Source: Candidatus Agathobaculum pullistercoris
Lineage (GTDB): Bacteria; Bacillota; Clostridia; Oscillospirales; Butyricicoccaceae
Length of the DNA: 64,000 nt
Assembly: GCA_019114345.1 (NCBI GenBank)
Contig: DXFS01000101.1
Location: forward strand, 1-64,000
Direction of reading: 5' to 3'
Positions 34,432 to 42,267 of the stretch are shown piece by piece (position 1 is the stretch's first letter; every line of letters starts with the position of its first letter). The notes below the pieces were generated by a model. The model searched no databases. It was not told the DNA's origin and saw only the letters and a list, made by a program, of their open reading frames with translations. Position numbers and translations under genes: made by a program.

Positions 34432-35564
34432 TTGCTTTCCCTCAACCTTTCGCACAGCGCCATCGCTCCGGGCGACTGCGCCAGAATGCCGTATTTTGCT
34501 GTAAACAGAATAAACTCCACATGCCCGCGGCCGCGCAGCCGCAGGGCAAGGCGTTTTTCGATCTCGCTTTCAATGCGCGCGAGCACGGGTTCGCGCAGGT
34601 TTTCCCGGTCGAGCAGCTCGATGCACGCATCCACCGAGATGGACTGCATCAGCCCCTCGAGTATGTCCCGCCCCGCGCCGCAGAGCGCCGCGTGCGCGGT
34701 GAAGATCTCCTGCCTGCCGTCCGCGACCGAGGAATGCGTGTTCATCACGCCCGCGGCGAGCTTGACCAGCTTGCCCGCGTGCCCCACCAGCAGGATATCA
34801 TCGAACCCGCGGAACACCGCGTGGTCGAGCGCCTCGCCGATGAAGTTGGAGCACTTGACCGCCTTTTCGAGATCCAGCCCGAGCGTGTCCCGCGCGAAGT
34901 CCGCACCGTAGTTGCCCGGGCACAGGAAGGCGGTGCGCTGGCCGCCCGCGTACAGGCTGTCCAGCTCGAGCAGGATGGTGTCCACCAGCGCCTTTTCGCT
35001 CATCGGCTCGACAATGCCGCTTGTCCCGAGGATGGACAGCCCGCCGACCACGCCGAGATGCTCGTTATAGGTCTGTCTGGCCAGTTCCTCGCCGTTTTCC
35101 GCCGAGATGATAACCGAAAAGCCGCCCGTGTAGCCGCATTCTCGCGCGGCGCGCCCAAGCGCCGCCGTGATCTGCGCGCGCGGGCCGGGGTTGATTGCCG
35201 CCGCGCCCACCGGCATGGCAAGCCCAGGCCGGGTCACGAGGCCGACGCCCGCACCGCCGTCGATGGCCACGCCCGGTTCCGCGCGGCACACGGTCGCCGA
35301 GATGCCCACGCCGTTTGTGATATCCGGGTCGTCGCCCGCATCCTTGCGCACTGTGCAGACCGCCGCGTCCCCGTCCAGGTGCGGCTGCTCGACCGGCAGG
35401 GTGAAGGTCAGGCCGCCCGGCGTCTCCATCCAGAGCGCGGCGGGTGCTTTGCCGGTCAGGAGCAGCAGCGCCGCCGCCTCAGCGGCTGCCGCCGCGCAGG
35501 TGCCGGTCGTCAAGCCGCGACGCAGCGCCTGTCCGCCGTGGTAGGCGATATGTTGATTTTGCAT
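34428..35564 (-). CDS. cbiD: Cobalt-precorrin-5B C1-methyltransferase
   Basis: This 378-residue enzyme methylates C1 of cobalt-precorrin-5B. RRGLTTGTCAAAAAEAAALLLL, VRKDAGDDPDITNG, GAGVGLVTRPGLAMPVGAAAINPGPR and GTSGIVEPMSEKALVDTI are diagnostic of CbiD. The presence of CbiD and CbiG marks the oxygen-independent pathway. It is preceded by a 143-base gap after cbiN, the first large gap in the operon; AAAGGAG lies before the start. Confidence 0.96.
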   Translation of the reverse strand: MQNQHIAYHGGQALRRGLTTGTCAAAAAEAAALLLLTGKAPAALWMETPGGLTFTLPVEQPHLDGDAAVCTVRKDAGDDPDITNGVGISATVCRAEPGVAIDGGAGVGLVTRPGLAMPVGAAAINPGPRAQITAALGRAARECGYTGGFSVIISAENGEELARQTYNEHLGVVGGLSILGTSGIVEPMSEKALVDTILLELDSLYAGGQRTAFLCPGNYGADFARDTLGLDLEKAVKCSNFIGEALDHAVFRGFDDILLVGHAGKLVKLAAGVMNTHSSVADGRQEIFTAHAALCGAGRDILEGLMQSISVDACIELLDRENLREPVLARIESEIEKRLALRLRGRGHVEFILFTAKYGILAQSPGAMALCERLRESK

Positions 35565-35707
35565 TGCGGCTGTCTCCTTTCCGGGCTGTGGTTTTGTTTC
35601 TCACAGGCGTGAGACACCTCTGCCGCCCCATCTGTGTATTTCCACCAGCCCTGGGCAAACGGTGGAAAAGGCAAGGCGGCTCCGTCTGTTCCGCCCTGCC
35701 TCCACAC

Positions 35708-36040
35708 CTATTGCTTCTGTTCTTTTTCGCGGATGGCCTCCTGCTTTTTCCGCTCGACGAACCGGCCGAGGAAAAACGCGATCACGCCCACACCGACGCC
35801 GGTCTGCACGCAGAACAGCAGGCTTTCCAGCTCGCCCGGCACTTCGCCGCCGAGCAGTTGCTCGAACACCGGCGTAAACCACGGCTCGTATTCCTCACCC
35901 GTGATCTCCGCCACCTTGACGCTGCCTGCGTCGTCCGAGCCCCCGAACTCTGCGCCGCGCAGCGTGAGAACGGGCGTGACGATCAACGCCACGCACAGCA
36001 ACAGCAGTACAATGACAATCGCTTTATTCTTTTTGGTCAT
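35708..36040 (-). CDS. cbiN: Cobalt transport protein CbiN
   Basis: This 110-residue two-helix membrane protein (helices at about residues 7-27 and 78-96) is the accessory small subunit of the CbiMNQO energy-coupling factor cobalt transporter. GGSDDAGSVKVAEITGEEYEPWF is the conserved extracytoplasmic loop. It begins 3 bases after cbiM. The C-terminus is a basic cytoplasmic tail. Confidence 0.93.
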   Translation of the reverse strand: MTKKNKAIVIVLLLLCVALIVTPVLTLRGAEFGGSDDAGSVKVAEITGEEYEPWFTPVFEQLLGGEVPGELESLLFCVQTGVGVGVIAFFLGRFVERKKQEAIREKEQKQ

Positions 36041-36043
36041 GTC

Positions 36044-36787
36044 TCACGCCTCCTCAAAACCGACCGCGCGCAGCTCGGGCCGCGCATAGGATTCGAGCGC
36101 GATCATGATGATGACCGTCAGCACGCCTTCGAGCACCGCAAGCGGCAGCTGCGTCGGCGCGAACACGCCGAGGAACTCAATGACCGAACCCAGCACGCCG
36201 CCCGTCGCGGACGGATAGGCCACCGCCAGCTGTACGCTGGTCACGCAGTAGGTGAGCAGATCACCCAGCGCCGCGGCGAGGAACACGGATACCATTTTAT
36301 TGACTTTAAGCTTGTGGCACAGCTTGTAGATGCCATACGAAACAAACGGGCCGGCGATCGCCATGGAGAAGGTGTTCGCGCCCAGCGTGGTCAGGCCGCC
36401 GTGCGCGAGCAAAACCGCCTGGAACACCAGCACAATCACGCCCAGGATGGATACCGCGCTCGGTCCGAACAGGATCGCGCCCAGGCCGGTGCCGGTCATA
36501 TGCGAGCACGAGCCGGTGACCGACGGGATCTTGAGCGACGAGATCACGAAGATGAACGCGCCTGCCATCGCGATCAGCGTGATCGAGCGGCGGTCGTGCG
36601 CGACCGTCTTTTTGATCGAAAAGTAGCCCGCGAGCAAAAAGGGCAGCGCGATCACACCCCACAAAATGCACATGGACGGAGGCAGGAAGCCCTCCATGAT
36701 GTGCATCGCCCCCGCCATCGGCAGCGCGCCGCACAAAAGCGCCGCGCACGCCGTCAGGCGCACCAGTTTCCGTTGTCTTGCCGTCAT
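36044..36787 (-). CDS. cbiM: Cobalt ECF transporter substrate-binding subunit CbiM
   Basis: This 247-residue membrane protein is the cobalt-specific S component. [10 protein letters not shown], processed so that the N-terminal Met-His binds Co(II), follows a signal-like hydrophobic stretch (residues 8-27). [27 protein letters not shown] and [18 protein letters not shown] are conserved core motifs. The ATG at 36787 has AAAGGAG upstream. It is the first gene behind the cobalamin riboswitch, so cobalt uptake and corrin synthesis share B12 feedback control. Confidence 0.95.
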   Translation of the reverse strand: MTARQRKLVRLTACAALLCGALPMAGAMHIMEGFLPPSMCILWGVIALPFLLAGYFSIKKTVAHDRRSITLIAMAGAFIFVISSLKIPSVTGSCSHMTGTGLGAILFGPSAVSILGVIVLVFQAVLLAHGGLTTLGANTFSMAIAGPFVSYGIYKLCHKLKVNKMVSVFLAAALGDLLTYCVTSVQLAVAYPSATGGVLGSVIEFLGVFAPTQLPLAVLEGVLTVIIMIALESYARPELRAVGFEEA

Positions 36788-36827
36788 TTTTCTTTTCTCC
36801 TTTCCTGCCCTTTGGGATGGGCACCGC

Positions 36828-36850
36828 GGCACGGTACGCCGTACCATGCC
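36828..36850 (-). other. Palindromic hairpin between the riboswitch terminator and cbiM
   Basis: GGCATGGTAC and GTACCGTGCC flank a three-base loop on the minus strand, about 40 bases upstream of the cbiM start. It may stabilise the transcript that escapes the riboswitch terminator or affect initiation. It has no U tract. Confidence 0.5.
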
Positions 36851-36857
36851 CAGAATG

Positions 36858-36900
36858 TAAAAACGCCGCATCCGTGTGCTTCCCACGCACCGGACCGGCG
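36858..36900 (-). terminator. Riboswitch-controlled terminator before cbiM
   Basis: On the minus strand CGCCGGTCCGGTGCGTG and GCACACGGATGCGGCG form an imperfect stem with a GGAA loop, followed directly by five U residues. It lies between the aptamer and cbiM, as expected for transcriptional control by the riboswitch. Confidence 0.85.
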
Positions 36901-36977
36901 TTCAGCCTGCGCCCCCTTCCTTGGGGAAACGCACCCTGCACACCGGCCATCTCTCGTGACCGCTATGCGCTTCCGTT

Positions 36978-37146
36978 CAAAAAGGCAGGTTTTCTGGCTC
37001 GGGTATCATCGTCTTCCGGTCGGCCTTCCCAGTTTCCCAGTGACCATTTATGTGACCTCGGACTCTTCCCTTACAGCGGCGGGACCGCAGGGGACTTGCA
37101 CCCCTTTCCCTATTACCCTGCCGGAGAAATGGCAGGCACCTTTTTG
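36978..37146 (-). ncRNA. Cobalamin riboswitch upstream of the cobalamin operon
   Basis: Read on the minus strand, P1 is CAAAAAGG (37146-37139) pairing with CCTTTTTG (36985-36978). The 5' region has GGTGCC, then GGGAAAGGGGTGCAAGTCCCC, then GGTCCCGCCGCTG as in the conserved core. The 3' B12 box GAGCCAGAAAACCTGCC spans 37000-36984. A terminator stem follows at 36900-36858. All conserved elements of the adenosylcobalamin-type riboswitch are present. When bound to cobalamin it should end transcription before cbiM and repress the 26-gene operon. Confidence 0.95.
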
Positions 37147-37177
37147 TATCCGGCAAGCTGCCGGAAGAAGTAATTTC

Positions 37178-37205
37178 ATTATAACATGCGCCGGGTCGCT
37201 GTCAA
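37178..37205 (-). promoter_or_regulatory. Consensus promoter of the cobalamin operon
   Basis: The minus strand reads TTGACA (37205-37200), 16 bases, TATAAT (37183-37178), both perfect sigma-A hexamers. The -35 lies in the loop of a 13-base inverted repeat (37189-37218). Transcription would start near 37171, some 25 bases before the riboswitch. Confidence 0.85.
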
Positions 37206-37218
37206 CAGCGGCCCGGCG
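37189..37218. repeat. Inverted repeat enclosing the -35 box
   Basis: CGCCGGGTCGCTG (37189-37201) and CAGCGGCCCGGCG (37206-37218) are reverse complements with one mismatch and a four-base loop. It could terminate the cbiQO transcript that arrives from the right, or act as an operator over the promoter of the main operon. No U tract follows on the minus strand. Confidence 0.6.
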
Positions 37219-37255
37219 TTTTGCATAGGATTCTGCAAAAAAGTACAAAATCCTC

Positions 37256-38092
37256 CTAAACTGTTTGCACCCCCAGCATCGCTTCCAAGTCTGCAAGTGT
37301 TCTGGGACAGGCTGCGCTTTTTCTGACCAGTCCCCGGCTGCGCAGCAGGTCGAATACCCCGAGCATCGCGGGCGGTTTGAGATGCGCACGGTGCAGGGTC
37401 TCCGTATCACGGAACACCGTTTCCGGCACGCCGTCCGCGATCACCCGCCCGCCCGCGAACACAACCGCGCGCGTTGCCCAGCGGAAGGCGAAATCCATGT
37501 CGTGCGTCGAGATGACAAGCGTCCGCCCCTCATCGGACAGGCGGGCGAGCACCGCCTCCAGCCGGTCCTCCCCCGCGGGGTCGAGCGAAGCCGCCGGCTC
37601 GTCAAACAAAATGATCTCGCTCTCCATCGCGAGAATGTCCGCGATGGTCACACGCTTTTTCTCCCCGCCGGACAACTCATGCGGCGGGCGCTCGCGGAAC
37701 GCCTGCAAATCCATATAGTCCAGCGCATGATCCACGCGCCGCACGACCTCGTCCTTCGGCAGGCGCAGGTTCATCGGTCCGAAGGACACTTCAGCCGCGA
37801 CGGTCGAGGCGATGATCTGGTCGTCCGCATTCTGGAATACGATGCCCGCGCGCTCACACAGGCGTTTGCGCGTCTTTTTGCCGACCGGCTCTCCATCCAG
37901 CAGTATTTCGCCGCGCTCCGGCGTGAGAACACCGTTCAGGCACAGAAAAAACGTGGACTTGCCCGCGCCGTTCGGGCCGAGCACTGCAATGCGCTCGCCT
38001 GCGTAAATATTAAGGGACACGCCATCCAGCGCGTTCCCCTTCCCGTCGTAAGAAAAATACAAACTCTTTGCCTGCAAAACCGGCTGTTCCAT
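37256..38092 (-). CDS. cbiO: Cobalt ECF transporter ATPase CbiO
   Basis: This 278-residue ABC ATPase has Walker A AVLGPNGAGKSTFF, signature HELSGGEKKRVTIA, Walker B ILAMESEIILFDEPAASLD and the switch His in VISTHDMD. The Q loop is IVFQNADDQIIASTV, typical of ECF-type ATPases. It follows cbiQ after 15 bases. It powers cobalt uptake with CbiQ, CbiM and CbiN, although the latter two are encoded beyond an intervening promoter and riboswitch. Confidence 0.95.
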   Translation of the reverse strand: MEQPVLQAKSLYFSYDGKGNALDGVSLNIYAGERIAVLGPNGAGKSTFFLCLNGVLTPERGEILLDGEPVGKKTRKRLCERAGIVFQNADDQIIASTVAAEVSFGPMNLRLPKDEVVRRVDHALDYMDLQAFRERPPHELSGGEKKRVTIADILAMESEIILFDEPAASLDPAGEDRLEAVLARLSDEGRTLVISTHDMDFAFRWATRAVVFAGGRVIADGVPETVFRDTETLHRAHLKPPAMLGVFDLLRSRGLVRKSAACPRTLADLEAMLGVQTV

Positions 38093-38107
38093 CCCTTCCC
38101 CTCCCCT

Positions 38108-38899
38108 CTATGCAGCAAAAATGCGAAGCAGGATGAGCCCTGCCCAGAATACCGCCATCCCGGCGAGCTGCACGGCCCGCAGCGGCTTGTCCTCTTCGAG
38201 GAAGCACAGGCTTCCGTTATACCCGCGCGCAGCCATGGCATCGTAATAAGTGCGCGACTTGCGCAGCGCCACGAGCAGCAGGCCCGCCGCCGTGCCTCCA
38301 AATGAGCGGCACGAGGTGCGGAAATCGCGCCAACCCAGCCGTGCACCCGCCGCCTCGCGCATGCGGCCGTGCGTGTCCAGCAATACGAATACAAATCGGT
38401 AGATCAGATACATCAGTTCGGTCATCAGGCTGGGCAGGTGCAGCCGGCGCAGCACGCTGACGAACTCGCACGCGGTCGTGGTCAGCGCAAGCAGATAAAG
38501 CGCGCTGACCGCGCCGAGCGACTTGAGCACAAGCGCCAGTGCAAAGCGCACGCTGTCCGCGCTCGTGCAGAGGTAAAACCAGTGCAGCGACAGGCTCCAG
38601 TCCCCCGCCGGGACAGGCGACAGGTCGCACGCGACCGCGATCCCGCCGAGCAGCAGGAAGGCCAGCGGCACACGCAGCAGGCCGCAGTAATCATGCAGCG
38701 CAAGGCCGCCCTTGACACACTGCAGCGCCGCCAGCACGAGAATGACCGCGGCGGAGACCACAGGCCGGTCGGCCGCCAGGCAGATGACAAGTGTACCAGC
38801 GGCCATCCCGGTTTTGAAGCCCGGGTTCCACCCGCTCATGCCTGAGGTATAGGCCAGATGGTCGATCGAGCGCACACCGTGGCTGTGTGTGTGCCGCAT
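38108..38899 (-). CDS. cbiQ: Cobalt ECF transporter transmembrane subunit CbiQ
   Basis: This 263-residue T component has about five or six helices and the coupling motif block AAGARLGWRDFRTSCRSFGG to MAARGYNGSL, in which ARG is the family signature that contacts CbiO. The N-terminus is His-rich (MRHTHSHGVRSIDHLAY), probably aiding metal handling. GAAGGAGGGG precedes the ATG. Its own promoter lies only about 30 bases upstream, leaving no room for a riboswitch. Confidence 0.93.
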   Translation of the reverse strand: MRHTHSHGVRSIDHLAYTSGMSGWNPGFKTGMAAGTLVICLAADRPVVSAAVILVLAALQCVKGGLALHDYCGLLRVPLAFLLLGGIAVACDLSPVPAGDWSLSLHWFYLCTSADSVRFALALVLKSLGAVSALYLLALTTTACEFVSVLRRLHLPSLMTELMYLIYRFVFVLLDTHGRMREAAGARLGWRDFRTSCRSFGGTAAGLLLVALRKSRTYYDAMAARGYNGSLCFLEEDKPLRAVQLAGMAVFWAGLILLRIFAA

Positions 38900-38937
38900 C
38901 CGGCATCCCCTCCTTCATCTTTTGCGATACTTGGTTC

Positions 38938-38966
38938 ATTGTATAGCCGGGGCGCGTATTTGTCAA
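38938..38966 (-). promoter_or_regulatory. Promoter of cbiQ-cbiO
   Basis: The minus strand carries TTGACA (38966-38961), 17 bases, TACAAT (38943-38938), with a short leader of roughly 30 bases to the cbiQ start. No aptamer is present between it and the gene. Confidence 0.8.
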
Positions 38967-39023
38967 CCGGGCGGATTTCGTCCGGCAGTGGTGAATTTTT
39001 CGCATGGATTTTTGCATGGACAA

Positions 39024-39052
39024 TTGCCTTTGCCTGCGAACTGTCGTATAAT
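39024..39052 (+). promoter_or_regulatory. Promoter of the sulfite/nitrite reductase gene
   Basis: TTGCCT (39024-39029), 17 bases, TATAAT (39047-39052) drive the plus-strand gene at 39135. The leader holds a hairpin with T-rich flank. Confidence 0.75.
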
Positions 39053-39065
39053 GGCTGTATTGAAC

Positions 39066-39112
39066 AAGGGCTGTCCACCCTGTATTGGGGGCAGGCAGGC
39101 CCTTTTGCTTTT
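39066..39112 (+). promoter_or_regulatory. Possible attenuator hairpin in the reductase leader
   Basis: AAGGGCTG near 39066 can pair with CAGGCCCTT near 39097-39104 with an internal C-rich/G-rich stem, followed by TTTTGCTTTT up to 39112. It resembles a rho-independent terminator placed between the promoter and the ribosome binding site, which suggests attenuation. No known riboswitch consensus was recognised in the short leader. Confidence 0.45.
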
Positions 39113-39134
39113 GGAAAAACGAGGAGGATATTAT

Positions 39135-40688
39135 ATGAGTATGGGCAAGATCGATCCGCAGTCCTGGAAGCAGGACCTGCCCGCTTTCCGCGAGAAAACA
39201 AACGAATTTTATGCCGGAGAGAGCACGGTCGGCGCGTACAAGGGCTTTTCCGGTTACTACGGCTCCTACGCGCAGAAGGGCGGCAAGGCGAGTATGCTGC
39301 GCCTGCGCATGCCCGGCGGCCGCGTGACAAAGGAAAAACTGGCGTTCGTCGCCCGCGCGATCCGTGAATACAAGGTCGCGCGCGCCCACTTTACCACCTG
39401 CCAGACCATCCAGCTGCACGACCTGGATGCGGACACCGTGTGCGCGCTCATGGAGCAGGCGCTCGACGTGGGCATCGTCACGATGGGCGGCGGCGGCGAT
39501 TTTCCGCGCAATGTAATGTGCTCGCCGCTCTCCGGCGTGCAGGCGGACGAATATTTCGACACCCTGCCCTATGCCGAGGCCGCGGGCGACTACCTGATGC
39601 ATTTCATCAAAGCGGAAAAGATGCCGCGCAAACTCAAGGTCTGCTTCTCCAACTCCCCGGCGAACCAGACGCACGCCACCTATCGCGACCTTGGCTTTGT
39701 CGCCCGTCCGGACGGCAAATTCGATGTGTATAGCGCAGGCGGTCTGGGCAACAACCCGCTCTTCGGCGTCAAGGTTGCCGAGGCGATCGACCCGAACTGC
39801 ATCCTGTATTATATCAAAGCCATGTGGCTGACCTTCCGCTCCTACGGCAACTACGAGAACCGCGGAAAGGCGCGCACCCGCTACATGCAGGAGGCGCTCG
39901 GCGGCGCAGAGAACTACAAAAGGGCCTATCTGGAAAAACTGGACGAGGTCATCGCCTCGGGTGAAGACCTGACGCTCAATATCACCCCCGCCCCCGTCAC
40001 CAAGACCGGTGACGGCAGCACGGCCTCCGGCCCGCGCATCCTGCCGCAGAAGCAGGCCGGGCTGTACACGGTCGTGTGGCACCCCATCGGCGGCCAGCCG
40101 TCTATGGAGTCGCTGTGCGCGCTGAGCGATGCGATGCAGACCATCCCGGACGCGGAAATACGCCTCGCGCCGGACGAGACCGCGTATATCGTCAACCTGA
40201 CCGGCGCGGAGGCCGAAAAGGTGCTCACCGCCACGCCGGACAGCGCACAGAGCCTGTTTGAAACCTCGGTCAGCTGCATCGGCGGCCTGACCTGCCAAGT
40301 CGGCCTGCGCGACTCGCAGGGCCTGCTCGCCGCATGCGTCAAGGCCGTGCGCGAAGCGGGCCTGCCGGACGGCGCGCTGCCCCAGATCCACATCTCGGGC
40401 TGCCCGTCCTCGTGCGGTACGCACCAGACCGGCACGATCGGCTTCCGCGGCGCATCCCGCCCGGTGGGCGGCAAGCCGCAGCCCGGCTTCCAGCTGTTCG
40501 TCGGCGGCTGCGACCGTCAGGGCAGCGAGACCATGGGGCGCATCCTGGGCGTTGTGCTCGAGGCTGACGTACCCGCCTTCCTCGTTGCGCTGGGCAGGGA
40601 AGTCGCGGCGTCCGGCATGGACTACGCCGCGTGGAGCGCCGCCAACCCGGACGCGATCGACCGCATCGCCGCACCGTACCTCGGCTGA
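39135..40688 (+). CDS. Siroheme-dependent nitrite/sulfite reductase
   Basis: This 517-residue ferredoxin-type reductase reduces sulfite or nitrite by six electrons at a siroheme coupled to a [4Fe-4S] cluster. The cluster ligands are Cys381 and Cys387 in SCIGGLTCQVG and Cys423 and Cys427 in SGCPSSCGTHQTG. The N-terminal half-domain has HFTTCQTIQLHDL and GGGGDFPRNVMCSPLSG. Two homologous halves fit the family. GAGGAGG is 7 bases before the ATG. The adjacent tetrapyrrole operon can supply siroheme through SUMT and the CbiJ-fused dehydrogenase. Substrate (sulfite or nitrite) cannot be decided here. Confidence 0.92.
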   Translation: MSMGKIDPQSWKQDLPAFREKTNEFYAGESTVGAYKGFSGYYGSYAQKGGKASMLRLRMPGGRVTKEKLAFVARAIREYKVARAHFTTCQTIQLHDLDADTVCALMEQALDVGIVTMGGGGDFPRNVMCSPLSGVQADEYFDTLPYAEAAGDYLMHFIKAEKMPRKLKVCFSNSPANQTHATYRDLGFVARPDGKFDVYSAGGLGNNPLFGVKVAEAIDPNCILYYIKAMWLTFRSYGNYENRGKARTRYMQEALGGAENYKRAYLEKLDEVIASGEDLTLNITPAPVTKTGDGSTASGPRILPQKQAGLYTVVWHPIGGQPSMESLCALSDAMQTIPDAEIRLAPDETAYIVNLTGAEAEKVLTATPDSAQSLFETSVSCIGGLTCQVGLRDSQGLLAACVKAVREAGLPDGALPQIHISGCPSSCGTHQTGTIGFRGASRPVGGKPQPGFQLFVGGCDRQGSETMGRILGVVLEADVPAFLVALGREVAASGMDYAAWSAANPDAIDRIAAPYLG

Positions 40689-40712
40689 CTGCAGACAATA
40701 CGCTGCGCTGAC

Positions 40713-40751
40713 AAAAGCCGCTGCTTCCCTTCCGGGAAAGCAGCGGCTTTT
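40713..40751. terminator. Bidirectional terminator between reductase and MATE genes
   Basis: AAAAGCCGCTGCTT and AAGCAGCGGCTTTT form a long stem with a short GC-rich top, A-rich on the left and T-rich on the right, between convergent genes ending at 40688 and 40754. Confidence 0.9.
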
Positions 40752-40753
40752 CG

Positions 40754-42097
40754 TTATGTCTCTGTCCGTTTTTCTGCAATCGAGCGGCGGTAGACCAGGC
40801 AGGCGATGACCGCCGTGACCGCCTCCGTGATCCAGAACGCATGCCATACGCCGTCCGCGCCCCAAAAGCGGCTGAGCAGCCACGCCGCCGGGATGATGAT
40901 GACCGTGTAACGGCACAGCGAGATCACCAGCGACGGCACGCCTTTGCCGAGGCCCTCCAGCGCGCCCGAGGAGACGACCGACACGGCCGAAACAACAAAC
41001 CCGGCGCTGATGATACGCAGTGCTGCGGTGCCTGCGGCAACGGTCTCCGGGTTTTCCGTGAACAGCGCGATCAGCGGGCCGGGTACAGCAAGGCAGATCC
41101 CCGTACCCACCGCCATCACGATGCCGCACATCGCCAATGCAGTCAGATAGATGCGGGAAACGCGTTTGCGCTCGCCCGCGCCGAAGTTGTAGCCAATCAG
41201 CGGCCGCATGCCCTGCACCACGCCGCTGGCCGGCAGATAGAGGAAGGTCTGCAGCTTATAGTACACGCCCAGCACGACCACATAAATCTGTGAATACGCG
41301 GCCAGGATCGCGTTGAGCGCCGAGATCAGCAGCGACGGCAGCGCCAGATTGAGGACCGCCGGGACGCCGATTGCATACAGCCTGCCGTCCAGCCCACGCG
41401 CAGCGGCGAGGTACTGCCGGCCGATGCGCACACGGATCGGCCGCAGGCGGTAGACCGCGAGATAAATCGCCAGCGTGATCGTCTGCCCGATGCCAGTCGC
41501 CAGCGCTGCGCCCTCGATACCCATGGACGGGAACGGCCCCAGGCCGAAGATCAGCACCGGGTCGAGCACGATATTCGCTATGCATCCGCAGAGCAGGCTG
41601 ACCATGGTGGTTTTCATGCTGCCGACCGCCTGAAAGATCTTCTCAAACGCCAGCCCCAGCATAATGATCACGCTAAACGCAAATGCAATGCGCGCATAGC
41701 GCACGCCCAGATCGATCACCGTCTCATCCGCCGTGAACAGACGCAGGAATGACGGCATGGCCGCAATGCCCAGCACGGTTGCCGCAACGCCGTGCAGCGC
41801 GGAAAACAGCATGCCGCGCGTAGCTGCGGTATTGGCCAGCCGTGCATTGCCCGCCCCCAGATAATAGGCGATCACCGCGTTGATGCCTACGCCGAAGCCG
41901 ATCGCGGCCGCGTTGATAAAATTCTGCACCGGATAGACCAGCGACAGCGCGGTCATGGCGTCCTCACTGATCTGCGCAACGAAAAAGCTGTCCACGATAT
42001 TGTACAGCGAGTTGACCAGCATGGACACCACCATAGGCAGCGACATGCTCATCAGCAGCGGCAGGACCGGTTTTTCCTTCATAAATGTCTGCTGCAA
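40754..42097 (-). CDS. MATE family multidrug/cation antiporter
   Basis: This 447-residue protein has about twelve transmembrane helices in two related halves, typical of NorM/DinF-type MATE exporters. MVVSMLVNSLYNIVDSFFVAQISEDAMTALSL is the family opening. GAGERKRVSRIYLTAL and LEGLGKGVPSLVISLCRY mark the second half. GGGGAGG lies 8 bases before a TTG at 42097, but about 22 from the first ATG at 42082, so I choose the TTG. Substrate unknown; it is monocistronic. Confidence 0.9.
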   Translation of the reverse strand: MQQTFMKEKPVLPLLMSMSLPMVVSMLVNSLYNIVDSFFVAQISEDAMTALSLVYPVQNFINAAAIGFGVGINAVIAYYLGAGNARLANTAATRGMLFSALHGVAATVLGIAAMPSFLRLFTADETVIDLGVRYARIAFAFSVIIMLGLAFEKIFQAVGSMKTTMVSLLCGCIANIVLDPVLIFGLGPFPSMGIEGAALATGIGQTITLAIYLAVYRLRPIRVRIGRQYLAAARGLDGRLYAIGVPAVLNLALPSLLISALNAILAAYSQIYVVVLGVYYKLQTFLYLPASGVVQGMRPLIGYNFGAGERKRVSRIYLTALAMCGIVMAVGTGICLAVPGPLIALFTENPETVAAGTAALRIISAGFVVSAVSVVSSGALEGLGKGVPSLVISLCRYTVIIIPAAWLLSRFWGADGVWHAFWITEAVTAVIACLVYRRSIAEKRTET

Positions 42098-42267
42098 TAC
42101 GCATTCCTCCCCGCAAAGGACCTTCCAGCCCGCTGCACACAAAAAAGCCACACAACCGCGATGCAGCTGTGTGGCGAAAAGTGGCGGAGCCAGAAAAATC
42201 CACAACGAATTTTAGGTTTTCAGTATACCATATCCGCTGCCGGTTGGCAAGCCCTGGGCGGCGTGGG

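Noticed and set aside
38691-41129. Long minus-strand frame of 812 residues
   Set aside because: It runs antisense to the sulfite reductase and has Arg/His/Gln-rich shadow composition without motifs; the high GC content keeps opposite frames open.
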